A DNA stretch of 64,000 nucleotides from Candidatus Thiodiazotropha endoloripes (GCA_001709035.1 LVKA01000016.1:186001-250000), one strand, 5' to 3'. Numbered from the stretch's first letter, positions 7,651-18,312 are shown. Numbers and translations: made by a program. The notes: a model not told the origin generated them from the sequence alone.

Positions 7651-8322
7651 ATGAATCGTCTAGATTTCACTGCAACACAATCGATTGAGTCCACTCTTTC
7701 GACTAATAAGCTAATAAAAAATACTTATATGTTGCTATCCGCCACTCTGGTTTGGAGTGCGTTGATGGCGCTTGTTTCCATGGCCATCGCACCTTCACCG
7801 ATGATCTCCCTGGGAACCTCACTCGGTGCCTTGGTGGTGCTTTGGTTTGTACTGCCCCGCTATGCCAACTCTGCCGCAGGCCTGTGGGTAGTATTCGGTG
7901 TCACCGGCTTGTTGGGTTTTGGCCTCGGCCCCACTCTGAACTACTATGTCGCCCTCTCTAATGGCGGTCAGATCGTAGCAACGGCATTTGGCGGTACCGG
8001 TATCATCTTTCTTGCGCTTTCCGGTTATGCCCTCTCGACCAAGCGGGATTTCAGCTTCATGGGCGGCTTTATCTTTGCCGGTATGATTGTTGTGATGCTC
8101 GCTTCACTTGCCGGTCTGTTCCTGGATATGCCTGGCCTGCATCTGGCCATCTCCGCAGCCGTGATCCTGCTGATGTCCGGTTATATCCTGTTTGAGACCA
8201 GCCAGATGGTTAACGGCGCTCAGACCAACTACATCATGGCCACGGTAAGTCTCTATCTGGCCATTCTCAACATCTTCACCAGCCTGCTGCATCTGCTTGG
8301 CGCACTGGGTGGGGAAGATTAA
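7651..8322 (+). CDS. Bax inhibitor-1 / YccA family integral membrane protein
   Basis: The 223-residue protein is almost entirely hydrophobic after a polar N-terminus of about 30 residues (MNRLDFTATQSIESTLSTNK), with about seven membrane spans. The pattern GTSLGALVVLWFVLP, GYALSTKRDFSFMGGFIFAG, then YILFETSQMVNG and AILNIFTSLLHLLGALGG is characteristic of the BI-1/YccA/YbhL group. YccA in Escherichia coli modulates FtsH proteolysis, and related proteins leak Ca2+; the role here is not shown. I start at the ATG preceded by CAGGAGA (11 nt); a longer frame upstream has no ribosome site. An intrinsic terminator follows. Confidence 0.93.
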   Translation: MNRLDFTATQSIESTLSTNKLIKNTYMLLSATLVWSALMALVSMAIAPSPMISLGTSLGALVVLWFVLPRYANSAAGLWVVFGVTGLLGFGLGPTLNYYVALSNGGQIVATAFGGTGIIFLALSGYALSTKRDFSFMGGFIFAGMIVVMLASLAGLFLDMPGLHLAISAAVILLMSGYILFETSQMVNGAQTNYIMATVSLYLAILNIFTSLLHLLGALGGED

Positions 8323-8348
8323 TCAGCACAATTGATGTGGTGAGAGAA

Positions 8349-8372
8349 CCCCGGCTATGCCGGGGTTTTTTT
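8349..8372 (+). terminator. Intrinsic terminator after the BI-1 family gene
   Basis: CCCCGG-CTATG-CCGGGG is followed immediately by TTTTTTT, 26 nt after the stop codon. It is a classic rho-independent terminator. The next small gene therefore needs its own promoter or readthrough. Confidence 0.9.
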
Positions 8373-8389
8373 ATAGAACAGGCAAAACG

Positions 8390-8569
8390 ATGGATTGGGT
8401 AAAAATATTCTCCGCCATCCTCATCGTGGGATGGATCATATTCCTCTGGCCACGGGCCAAACACTGGATGAAGAACAGTCCCAAGGCGAAAGAGGGAGAC
8501 TGGATGGCTGCCATTTTGCCACTGGCCGCTGTAGTGGGCTTTGTGGCCTTACTGATCATGATGGTCTAG
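8390..8569 (+). CDS. Small two-span membrane protein, function unknown
   Basis: The 59-residue protein (MDWVKIFSAILIVGWIIFLWP...) has a membrane span at 5-21, a charged middle (RAKHWMKNSPKAKEGD) and a second span at about 36-57. I do not recognise a named family, but such small proteins are widespread in gammaproteobacteria. I use the ATG after the upstream terminator; a longer frame starts inside the hairpin and is unlikely. It ends 12 nt before the convergent serS stop. Coding is supported by the clear alternation of hydrophobic and basic segments. Confidence 0.65.
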   Translation: MDWVKIFSAILIVGWIIFLWPRAKHWMKNSPKAKEGDWMAAILPLAAVVGFVALLIMMV

Positions 8570-8581
8570 CCACCCATTCCT

Positions 8582-9856
<1,275 letters not shown>

Positions 9857-10168
9857 TTATTTACCCATATTAACCTGGGCAGGCCAGCTCACTACGTAAC
9901 CTGGCTCTACCCATTGATTCAAATCTTGTAAAACCTTTTCCACCCGATCCGGGCTATCAAAGAACTCGATCACCAGAGGAAGATCCATGGAGATGTCCAA
10001 AAGTGACGCCTCATGGGCTCTGCCCGAGCGGCCAAAGCCCGCAATGCCGCGAAATGCAGTGACTCCCCTTACCTGCTCTTCATTATGCAGGAAGTCGAGC
10101 AGCTTTCTCAGCTGGTGATCTCCCTCGGTGATATAGACCCGCACCATGGTGACTTCGGCCTGTTTCAT
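9857..10168 (-). CDS. DUF190 family protein, PII-like fold
   Basis: The 103-residue protein reads VRVYITEGDHQLRKLLDFLH, then VRGVTAFRGIAGFGRSG and LPLVIEFFDSPDRVEKVL. That matches DUF190 proteins, which have a ferredoxin-like fold related to PII and are often encoded beside crcB. I start at the ATG preceded by GGGAGG (8 nt); a longer upstream frame is the crcB shadow. Its start overlaps the crcB stop by 4 nt (ATGA), implying translational coupling. Its function is not established, and a regulatory or sensing role next to the fluoride channel is a guess from neighbourhood. Confidence 0.85.
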   Translation of the reverse strand: MKQAEVTMVRVYITEGDHQLRKLLDFLHNEEQVRGVTAFRGIAGFGRSGRAHEASLLDISMDLPLVIEFFDSPDRVEKVLQDLNQWVEPGYVVSWPAQVNMGK

Positions 10169-10539
10169 AGTTGCCTCCCGAGTACCAGACCCAGCCAGCA
10201 AGCCAACAAACAGGCCACCACACTGAGTAGAACATTCAAGCCCGCTTTTAGGACCTCGGCCTGCTCCAGCAGGTTCAAAGTCTCCATAGAGAATGTGGAG
10301 AAAGTGGTAAAAGCCCCCAGAAAGCCGATCAACAATCCGGCCCGCCATTCAGTCGAGACCGCCATGCGTTCAATAAACAACACATAGAGGAATCCCATCA
10401 CCAGGGAACCCAATACATTGACCGCCAGGGTGCCATAGGGAAACCCTCGTCCCAAAACCCCATAGACGCCGCTGGATACCCAAAAGCGGAATAGAGCTCC
10501 GGCGGCACCGCCGCTGGCAATAACGAGTAGTTGATACAA
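10165..10539 (-). CDS. crcB: CrcB/Fluc fluoride ion channel
   Basis: CrcB exports fluoride as an antiparallel dimer. The protein has 124 residues and four membrane spans, with the signature GGAAGALFRFWVS at 10-22 and GTLAVNVLGSLVMGFL, then GFLGAFTTFSTFSMET (the Phe-box and TFSTF Na+ site region). The start is TTG, with AGGA about 8 nt upstream. I looked for a fluoride riboswitch in the 138 nt upstream and did not see its conserved pattern. Synteny with rarA upstream, usual in gammaproteobacteria, is interrupted here by the multiheme locus. Confidence 0.95.
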   Translation of the reverse strand: MYQLLVIASGGAAGALFRFWVSSGVYGVLGRGFPYGTLAVNVLGSLVMGFLYVLFIERMAVSTEWRAGLLIGFLGAFTTFSTFSMETLNLLEQAEVLKAGLNVLLSVVACLLACWLGLVLGRQL

Positions 10540-10677
10540 TCCGGAATCCTAGGGACTGGAAAAGATGGGATTATAACCGCTGTTGATGGACTTTTGGCTA
10601 GGGTAAATAAAAATATTTGGACCAAAAAAGGATCCGTTGTTACATCCCTAGAGCTTTCAGTGGCCGTTTGCTGAAGT

Positions 10678-13218
10678 TTAAAAATCCCATCGGTAGCCCG
10701 CATAGAAGAAGTAGTCGGTAAAATTGGTCACTTCCGTACCATCATCCTCTTCAAACCAGTTGAGTCCCCCCTCCAGTTCGAAGCTGAAGTCTTTCCGCAA
10801 ACGGTAGTCCATCCGCAGAAACGGACTGACCGTAAACCGGGTTCCTTCATTCTCTTTGTTTTCCCGATAGGAGACGTCCAGACGCGGATTGACCCGCCAG
10901 GCGTTGGTGATGGGATAACGGCTGCTGACCCCAACCCGATAGGTATCCGAGGTATCCGAATCGGAATATCGGAGGGTGAACACTCCGATATCCCCCTGTT
11001 TCAGCAGATCGTTCTTGATCACCTGAAAGGAGTAAAAGAACTCCGTATCGGTGGCCTCCGTGGCCAGTACGCCACCTGAAGCGGGGGTTTCACCGGTTTT
11101 ACTGGCCGTAAAGTCGCCACTCAATTGCAGGGTGTCCGAGAAAGGATGGGTGACACCAAAGGAGATACTCGAGGATTTGGCAGTACGATCCAGGGCCAGA
11201 TCATAGATCTCATCGTCGCTATAGAAATCCTGCATCTCCTCAACTGACTCGATCGGCAGAAAGGTGTCCGGGTCTGATTGTCCACTCAGGGCATTCGAGG
11301 TCATCAGAATTGGACTGCTGCGATAATCCAGATTGAGATAGAGGCTGGTTTTGTTCTCCAGGCGCCAGTTGGTCTGCAGCATAAAAATACCCAGCTCTTT
11401 GTGGAAGATATCGTAATCGACCAGACTGAACAGGGACTTTTGCGGATCGTAATAGCGGACCTCACCACCCAGTGCTCTTCGGTCAACCAGACCATCGACC
11501 CGCTGCTCGACTAAAAACAGGCTCGCATCCCAGTTTTCAAATATGCTGGAGAAATCACCACTGATCCCGGCAAACTGTTTGTGTTCATGCAGAAAGGTAT
11601 CCCGGGAGCGTTCGACCGGCAGACCCGCTGAGGCCCGGAGTTTGATATCCGGGGTGAGCTCGTAACCGAGTACCAATCCATCAAATCGGTTCAGGATACC
11701 GCTTGAACGGAGTCTCTGACGGCCAAACTTGGCGCTGGTCCGGGTGTCCAGGTGTTCAACATCGATATAGGCATCGCTGAGGGTGGTATCGTTTTCCCCA
11801 TCATCCAGCAGATCGTAGATATAACTGCCGGTGATTTTCATGCGCATGTCGTAATCTTCACTGCGGCGACGGGCATTGAAATCGACGAAACTCTCAATCT
11901 CCGAGCGGGAGATACTGTCTTCGTCCTCGACAAAGGGACTGTCGATCTTATCCCGGCGGTAGTTCTGGGAGAAACTGCCGTAGACATCCCAAATCGCCTT
12001 CTCCCCTTCCTCTTCGCTGCCTGGTTCCCCCGGCTTGGGCCTTTTGCGTAAGGTCTCTTTGGGCCGTTGAGGTGCGGTCTCAAGGCCCAGCAGACGCTGT
12101 GTCACCCGCTCCGCATCCTCACCTTCCGGGTACTTTTCCAGATAGAGTCTGTACTCCCCTTTCGCATGGGCAATCTGACCGTTACGTTCACGGGAGAGAC
12201 CCAGCAGCTCCAGGGCTTCCTGGGTGTAGATGTTGTCAGGCTCTTCCAGCAGGGCTTCCAACAAGCGTACCGCTTTGGCATAGTCACCCGCCGTGATGGT
12301 GCGCCGGATCATCTCCATCATCTTGGTGATACGGGGGTCCACATTGGCCAGTTCAGGCTCCTCCATGTATTGACCGTCCAATCCCGGCTCCAATCCCCTC
12401 TCAAAAAAGGCCTGTCGACGCTCAACAATATCCGCCGTGTCGATCCAGGCATTCGGATAGAAGCTCTTTACCGCCTCTAACTGCCGTTTGGCATCCTGCT
12501 TGGTGCGAAAAAATCCGAGCCGCAGACGGTAGATCGGATTACCTTCGATCTCCCCCTTGGTGCTGTAGAGCAGTTGATTTTCGCCGATTGGCACCGGTGG
12601 CATCTCCTCATAGTCGACCGGTTCGGATTGGACACCGAGATTGAGTACATAGATCACCAGGGGCAGTGACTTGACACTCAATGGCGCCTTCATTTCAGGC
12701 ATTTCGGTCTGCAGCGTCTTCAATCTGGCCTGGCCGAAACCAGAGCTGCGTTTGGCCTGTTCCGGGAGAACAAACTCCATCACATAGAAATCCCTGCCCT
12801 GGCGGATTTTCACATCCCTGACCGGCGTGGCGAATGAGACCAGCAGGGTGGAGGTGCCTAGACGGCTACCCTGAAAAACCACTTTATCAAGTGGTATCGC
12901 AGCAGATGGGCTCCAGGTTAGTTGATCCTCCTGATCGAGCTCGCCATCCTGGTCCTGCTCGGTTGTCGCACCCAGCTCTTCATCCGTGGTCTGTCCTACC
13001 CTGACCTGCACTCCCAGTTCACTGTTTGACTCATTGATCAGGTGAGACACATAACGGACCGGCACATTGAAGTGGACAGCGATGACATTTGCCCCCGCTT
13101 CAGAATCGATTTCAATACGATCGAGAATTCTGGATGCAGCCTGTGACTGTGTGGTCAATAGCAACAACACGATTGACAACAGCCAGAAATAGACCCTCGA
13201 TTGAACTTTGAGCTGCAC
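10678..13218 (-). CDS. Outer-membrane beta-barrel protein with SPOR-like and TPR regions, multiheme locus
   Basis: The 846-residue protein has a signal peptide (1-27), an AMIN-like beta domain (about 30-150), a SPOR-like segment (about 216-262: YRLRLGFFRTKQDAKRQLEAV), a tetratricopeptide pair (about 307-375) and, from about 405, alternating beta strands ending in the aromatic C-terminus YRWDF. That last feature is the usual outer-membrane assembly signal. No CxxCH motif is present. It follows the giant cytochrome in the same direction after 153 bp. It is not recognisably MtrB, yet position and architecture make it the candidate outer-membrane partner of the cytochromes. The SPOR-like segment could bind septal peptidoglycan. 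The start is GTG with an AGG about 9 nt upstream. The barrel call is strong; the function is inferred. Confidence 0.75.
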   Translation of the reverse strand: MQLKVQSRVYFWLLSIVLLLLTTQSQAASRILDRIEIDSEAGANVIAVHFNVPVRYVSHLINESNSELGVQVRVGQTTDEELGATTEQDQDGELDQEDQLTWSPSAAIPLDKVVFQGSRLGTSTLLVSFATPVRDVKIRQGRDFYVMEFVLPEQAKRSSGFGQARLKTLQTEMPEMKAPLSVKSLPLVIYVLNLGVQSEPVDYEEMPPVPIGENQLLYSTKGEIEGNPIYRLRLGFFRTKQDAKRQLEAVKSFYPNAWIDTADIVERRQAFFERGLEPGLDGQYMEEPELANVDPRITKMMEMIRRTITAGDYAKAVRLLEALLEEPDNIYTQEALELLGLSRERNGQIAHAKGEYRLYLEKYPEGEDAERVTQRLLGLETAPQRPKETLRKRPKPGEPGSEEEGEKAIWDVYGSFSQNYRRDKIDSPFVEDEDSISRSEIESFVDFNARRRSEDYDMRMKITGSYIYDLLDDGENDTTLSDAYIDVEHLDTRTSAKFGRQRLRSSGILNRFDGLVLGYELTPDIKLRASAGLPVERSRDTFLHEHKQFAGISGDFSSIFENWDASLFLVEQRVDGLVDRRALGGEVRYYDPQKSLFSLVDYDIFHKELGIFMLQTNWRLENKTSLYLNLDYRSSPILMTSNALSGQSDPDTFLPIESVEEMQDFYSDDEIYDLALDRTAKSSSISFGVTHPFSDTLQLSGDFTASKTGETPASGGVLATEATDTEFFYSFQVIKNDLLKQGDIGVFTLRYSDSDTSDTYRVGVSSRYPITNAWRVNPRLDVSYRENKENEGTRFTVSPFLRMDYRLRKDFSFELEGGLNWFEEDDGTEVTNFTDYFFYAGYRWDF

Positions 13219-13332
13219 GCTTGTTACCTGATTGAATTAAAAAATGTTATTAAATAAAGACTGCTGGTTGATGGGCTGCAAGGCCATCCTATCAGGTCAT
13301 GAGAATAATGAACAAAGTGCTTAAAATGACCC

Positions 13333-13362
13333 GAATAATCCCTAATCACTAAGGGATTATTC
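13333..13362 (-). terminator. Stem-loop immediately after the giant cytochrome gene
   Basis: GAATAATCCCT and AGGGATTATTC form a perfect 11-bp stem with an 8-nt loop, 9 nt past the stop codon. No T-tract follows, so it may protect the mRNA 3' end or attenuate transcription into the barrel-protein gene. Confidence 0.55.
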
Positions 13363-13371
13363 AGATATCAT

Positions 13372-16300
13372 TTACCACTCCCTGTCGCTCACTCTATGAC
13401 AGCCGCTGCTTCCGCAATTACGATCAGCACTGAGTCCGCTATGGTCATCTTCACCATTTTCGTAGTCGTTTGCATGACATCCCGCACAGGAGCGAGCATA
13501 GCTTGGAAACGGCCAAGGCACTGACTCACTGTTACTTGTGTGACAATCTTGGCATGACAGGTTAGCCCGGTGATCACCCGGATAGTTTCCGGATGTATGA
13601 CGATAGTTTATTACGGGCAACCAACCATTGGTGGTATGGCAGGCATCACACTGCTGGGTGGTAACGAAATGCCCTTGAGGCTTACCGGTGGCCGTCGTAC
13701 CGTTATGGCAGCTGTTACAGTTACCCGTTACACCACTGTGATCAAAAGTAACGCTGAGCCAGTTACTGGTTGAGGTATGGCAATTATCACACTGAGCCGT
13801 GGTGGGCAGATGGCTAGCCGACTTACCCGTGGCGAATGTGCCGTTGTGGCAGTTGGAGCAGGTACCCGCCACATTGGTGTGACTGAAGGTCACATTCAAC
13901 CAGTTGTCGGTTGAGTTATGACAGATATTACACTCTTGCGTAGTGGGTATATGGTTGCCGGGCTTGCCGGTCGCCAGGGAACCGTTGTGACAACTTGAAC
14001 AACCGGTAATGATGCTGCCGTGGTTGAAATCGACATTGGTCCAATCGGTTGTGGATATGTGGCAAGTATCGCACTGACCTGAAGTCTGGATATGGCCGGC
14101 ATGTTTGCCGGTTGCAGTCACACCGTTATGACAGGTTGAACAGGTACCCGCCACATTGCCATGGGTAAAGCGCACGTTCAGCCAGTTGGTTGTCGAGAGA
14201 TGGCAATCATCACACTGTGCGGTGGTCGGCACATGCCCCGGATCCTTACCGGTAGCGGTGATGCCATCATGGCAGTTGGAGCAGTTACCCGCCGCATTGG
14301 TGTGATCGAACCTGACCGCCAACCAGTTCGTTTGGGAGGTATGGCAGGCATCGCACTCGGATGTGGTCGGTACATGGCTAGCCGGTTTACCAGTAGCGGT
14401 AACCCCATTGTGACAGCTTGAACAGGTACCGGTAACCACAGAGTGATCGAAGTTGACGGCTGTCCAGGTAGTCTGGGAGGTATGACAGACATCACAGGCT
14501 GCATTGGTGGCCACATGGCTTGCCGATTTTCCGGTTGCAATGGTGCCGTTATGGCAGCTCTGACAGCTACCGGTCACTGTGCTGTGGTCGAAACGTACCG
14601 AGCGCCAGTTGGCGGTTGAGATATGACAACTGTCGCACTGGCCGCTGGTGGCGATATGGGCCGCATGTTTACCCGTGGCAATGCTGCCATTGTGGCAACT
14701 GGAACAGGTTCCAGCCACGCCGGCATGATCGAATGTGCCGGTTGCCCAGGTCACCGTGGTATGGCAGTTCTCGCACGGCTCATTGGTCGGTATGTGATTG
14801 GCCGGCTTACCCGTGGCATCCACATTGTTATGGCAGCTTGCACAGCCGGAGACGATACCGGTGTGATCAAAGCGAATGTTCAACCAGGTGGTATTGGAGA
14901 TGTGGCAGTTGTCACAGGCGGCATTGGTCTGGACATGATTGGCCGGCTTGCCGGTTGCTGTATTGCCATCGTGGCAGCTGGCACAGGCACCGGAGACCAC
15001 CGCATGATCGAAAGTGATCTGCAACCAGTTGTTGGTTGACGTATGACAAGCCTCACAGGAGGCTGTGGTCGCCACATGGGCGGCATGCTTGCCGGTTGCC
15101 CTGACCCCGTCATGACAGGATTGGCAGCTACCGGTAACCCCATCATGATTGAAATTGGAGATATTCCAATTGCTGGTGGTATGGCAGGTATCGCAGGTGG
15201 CGTTGGTCAACACATGGGATGGCGACTTGCCGATGGCGATATCTCCGTTATGGCAGAGGTGACAGGCTGTTGTGACACCACTGTGGGTGAAACCGTTGAG
15301 GTTCCAGTTAGTGGGGGTATGACAATCCTCACATAGTTGGCTGGTGGCAATATGTCCGGCATGTTTACCGGTGGCGGTGGTCCCGTCATGGCAGGATTCG
15401 CAATCCCCAGTAATCCCCGCATGGTCAAAATTGGAGATCAGCCATCCATCAACCGTATGACAGGTATCGCACTGGGCATTGGTCTGCAGATGACCGGCGT
15501 GCTTACCGGTTGCCCGCACCCCGTTGTGACAGCTCGAACAGATCCCTGAGGTCGGCACCGCATTGTGATCGAAACTGACCCTCAACCAGCTGGTGGTCGA
15601 GTTGTGGCAGACATCACACTGCTCAGTGGTGGCAATGTGGTTGCTATGCATACCGGTGGCGGTGGTGCCGTTGTGACAGCTTGAGCAGACACCGGTGGTG
15701 GTCACGCCACTATGATCGAAGCTTGTATCCTGCCAGTTGATGGTAGAGAGGTGGCAAATATCACACTGAGCGGTCGTTTCGATATGTTGTGCATGTTTAC
15801 CAGTTGCCTGCGTACCATCGTGGCAATTTGAGCAGTTACCGCTGGCAGCCACATTGTCATGATTGAAGGTGGTCAGCAGCCAGTCGATGGTTGACGTATG
15901 GCAGCTGTCACACTGGGCATCGGTGGGAATGTGTGAGGCGTGTTTGCCTGTTGCAACCACACCGTCATGACAACTTGAACAGGCCCCTGCCACACCGGCG
16001 TGATCAAAACGACCGGTACTCCAGGTAATGGTGTTGTGGCAGTTCTCACAGGGCTCTGTGGTGGGTATGTGGGTATCGGGTTTACCGGTGGCATCCACCC
16101 CGTTGTGGCAGGATTCACAACCACTGGTAATGCCGCTGTGATCGAAGCGCACCGCTGTCCAGGTCTCATTGGAGATATGGCAGTTGTCACAGGCCGCATC
16201 GGTCTCGATATGGTCGGCCGATTTACCAGTTGCAGTCACGCCATCATGACAGCTGGCGCAGCTACCGGTCACGATTGAATGGTCGAAAGTGACTTCCGCC

Positions 16301-18312
16301 CAACTGGTTGTCGAGGTATGACAACCTTCACAGACCGCCGTAGTGGCCACATGGGTATCGTGTTTGCCGGTGGCACGAACACCATCATGACAGGAGTGAC
16401 AGCTCTCGGTGACCCCTTCATGACTGAAGTTGCTGATCGTCCAGGCGTTGGTAGTGTGGCAGTTGTCGCATGATGCCGAAGTTGGAATGTGGTTATCGTG
16501 TTTACCGGTGGCCACACTGCCGTTATGGCAGGATTCACAGGTACCGGAGACACCTTCATGGGTAAACCCTGTCAGAGTCCAGTCATTGGTTGAGTGGCAG
16601 GCCTCACAGGGTGAGCTGGTCAGGATATGATCCGAATGCTTACCGGTGGCGGTCACCCCGTTGTGGCAGGACTCACAATCCGCGGTGATACCCTCATGGG
16701 AGAAGTTGTTGACGTTCCAGGCAGTGGTTGTGTGGCAGGTGTCGCACTCGCCGTTGGTCTGCAGGTGATTGGCGTGTTTACCGGTGGCGCGTACACCGTT
16801 GTGACAGGTGGAGCAGACGCCTGCGGTTTCAATCGAGCTGTGATCAAAGCTGACATCACTCCAGTTACTGGTTGAGTTATGACAGACATCGCACTGCTCG
16901 GCAGTCTCAATATGCGTCGCATGCATGCCGGTTGCCTGGCTGCCGTTATGGCAGGTGGAGCAGCGCCCGGCGGCATCCACGCCGCTATGATCAAAACTGG
17001 TATTCAGCCAGTTGTCGGTAGAGAGATGACAGACATCGCACTGTTCGCTGGTCTGAATGTGCAGTGCATGCTTACCGGTCGCCCGGGTACCGTCGTGACA
17101 GGTGGAACAGACGCCAGCACTCTGGAATCCGTCATGGCTGAAATTGATGACATGCCAGTTGGCGGTGGTCGCATGGCAGACGTCGCAGGATTCATTGGTG
17201 ACAATATGGGTATCGTGTTTGCCTGGCGCCTGTACTCCGTCGTGACAACTTGCACAGGTACCCGGTACAACCTCACTGTGATCAAATCCGACCACACTCC
17301 AGTCTTCTGTTGAGGTATGACAGGTATCGCACTCTGCCGTGGTCTGTACATGATCCGCATCCTTACCGGGCTGTGTAATACCGTCATGACAACTGGAGCA
17401 ACGGCCAAACACCTCCTCTCCATGGACAAAGTTAACCACCAACCAGGAATTGGTCGAGGTATGGCAGATCTCGCACGGCTCCCTGGTTGGCACATGACCG
17501 ACAGGCTTTCCGATTGCACTGACCCCGTTATGACAGCTCTCGCAATCTCCCCGGATCCCGGCGTGGGAGAAGTTATCCACTTGCCAGCTGTTGGTGGTGT
17601 GGCAGAGATCACAGGCCTCATTGGTCACAATATGATTGGCCGATTTACCTGTGGCGCTGGTGCCGTTATGACAGCTTTCACAGCTGCCGGCGGCGACGGT
17701 AGAGTGATCAAAAAAGACCAGTAACCAGCTGTTGGTGATATGGCAGGTATCGCAGGGCTCTTCAGTTGCGATGTGGGTATCGTGTTTGCCACGGGCGATG
17801 TTGCCGTTATGGCAACTCTCGCAGGTGCCTGTGACGACCGAGTGATCCACACGGCTGACCCGTCCCCAACTGAAAGTGGTGTGACAGAACTCGCAGGTAT
17901 TCCCGGTACTGATATGATCACTGTCCTTGCCCTGGGCAGCGGAGCCGTTGTGACAGGAGAAACAGCCACTGTCGATGGTACCGTGATCGAAGCGGGCCAC
18001 ATGCCAGCCGACAGTGGTATGGCAATCGTCACAACGGTCGTCACTTTGAATATGATCAATCGGCTTACCGGCTGCATCGGTATCGTTGTGGCAGCCGTCA
18101 CACATGACCGGGGTACCCTGGAACTGGCCCTTGTCATGACACTGATCGCATTCAACATTGCGATGCTCACCTGTGAGCGGAAAGCCTGTTTCAAAATGGT
18201 CGAATTCAGCACTCTCTGCCTGCACGAAATTCATCAATGACAGACTGACAACAAAGAGCAGTAGCCAACTGGCCTGTTGTAACAGTAATCTATATTTGGG
18301 CAGTCTCATCAT
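13372..18312 (-). CDS. Giant multiheme c-type cytochrome: 67 CxxCH plus one CX4CH
   Basis: About 1,646 residues: a signal peptide (MMRLPKYRLLLQQASWLLLF..., cleavage near VQAESA), then haem motifs to the end. I count 67 CxxCH and a terminal CGSSGCH (CX4CH). Motifs 2-65 form 32 tandem modules of 46-49 residues with the plan CxxCHxG-x2-ATGK-x3-H-x7-CxxCH-x4-W-x3-FxH. Each module thus has two haems and two spare histidines, the number needed for bis-His ligation. A Trp follows every second haem. The N-terminal segment (FPLTGEHRNVECDQCH) resembles modules of the upstream 21-heme protein. I start at the ATG with GGA 7 nt upstream; an in-frame ATG 12 nt earlier is possible. The gene begins 22 nt after the 21-heme gene, so co-transcription is likely. 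Expected location: periplasm or beyond, as a long-range electron carrier (inference). Confidence 0.93.
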   Translation of the reverse strand: MMRLPKYRLLLQQASWLLLFVVSLSLMNFVQAESAEFDHFETGFPLTGEHRNVECDQCHDKGQFQGTPVMCDGCHNDTDAAGKPIDHIQSDDRCDDCHTTVGWHVARFDHGTIDSGCFSCHNGSAAQGKDSDHISTGNTCEFCHTTFSWGRVSRVDHSVVTGTCESCHNGNIARGKHDTHIATEEPCDTCHITNSWLLVFFDHSTVAAGSCESCHNGTSATGKSANHIVTNEACDLCHTTNSWQVDNFSHAGIRGDCESCHNGVSAIGKPVGHVPTREPCEICHTSTNSWLVVNFVHGEEVFGRCSSCHDGITQPGKDADHVQTTAECDTCHTSTEDWSVVGFDHSEVVPGTCASCHDGVQAPGKHDTHIVTNESCDVCHATTANWHVINFSHDGFQSAGVCSTCHDGTRATGKHALHIQTSEQCDVCHLSTDNWLNTSFDHSGVDAAGRCSTCHNGSQATGMHATHIETAEQCDVCHNSTSNWSDVSFDHSSIETAGVCSTCHNGVRATGKHANHLQTNGECDTCHTTTAWNVNNFSHEGITADCESCHNGVTATGKHSDHILTSSPCEACHSTNDWTLTGFTHEGVSGTCESCHNGSVATGKHDNHIPTSASCDNCHTTNAWTISNFSHEGVTESCHSCHDGVRATGKHDTHVATTAVCEGCHTSTTSWAEVTFDHSIVTGSCASCHDGVTATGKSADHIETDAACDNCHISNETWTAVRFDHSGITSGCESCHNGVDATGKPDTHIPTTEPCENCHNTITWSTGRFDHAGVAGACSSCHDGVVATGKHASHIPTDAQCDSCHTSTIDWLLTTFNHDNVAASGNCSNCHDGTQATGKHAQHIETTAQCDICHLSTINWQDTSFDHSGVTTTGVCSSCHNGTTATGMHSNHIATTEQCDVCHNSTTSWLRVSFDHNAVPTSGICSSCHNGVRATGKHAGHLQTNAQCDTCHTVDGWLISNFDHAGITGDCESCHDGTTATGKHAGHIATSQLCEDCHTPTNWNLNGFTHSGVTTACHLCHNGDIAIGKSPSHVLTNATCDTCHTTSNWNISNFNHDGVTGSCQSCHDGVRATGKHAAHVATTASCEACHTSTNNWLQITFDHAVVSGACASCHDGNTATGKPANHVQTNAACDNCHISNTTWLNIRFDHTGIVSGCASCHNNVDATGKPANHIPTNEPCENCHTTVTWATGTFDHAGVAGTCSSCHNGSIATGKHAAHIATSGQCDSCHISTANWRSVRFDHSTVTGSCQSCHNGTIATGKSASHVATNAACDVCHTSQTTWTAVNFDHSVVTGTCSSCHNGVTATGKPASHVPTTSECDACHTSQTNWLAVRFDHTNAAGNCSNCHDGITATGKDPGHVPTTAQCDDCHLSTTNWLNVRFTHGNVAGTCSTCHNGVTATGKHAGHIQTSGQCDTCHISTTDWTNVDFNHGSIITGCSSCHNGSLATGKPGNHIPTTQECNICHNSTDNWLNVTFSHTNVAGTCSNCHNGTFATGKSASHLPTTAQCDNCHTSTSNWLSVTFDHSGVTGNCNSCHNGTTATGKPQGHFVTTQQCDACHTTNGWLPVINYRHTSGNYPGDHRANLSCQDCHTSNSESVPWPFPSYARSCAGCHANDYENGEDDHSGLSADRNCGSSGCHRVSDREW

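Noticed and set aside
10540-10677. Fluoride riboswitch upstream of crcB
   Set aside because: The conserved pseudoknot bases are not visible in the leader on the minus strand.
13396-18192. Tandem repeats as a CRISPR array
   Set aside because: The repeat is coding, of variable length, without constant repeats and unique spacers.
13389-18240. Many long open frames antisense to, or in other frames of, the giant cytochrome gene
   Set aside because: The CxxCH repeat leaves shadow frames free of stops; none has a signal or domain and all are low-complexity.
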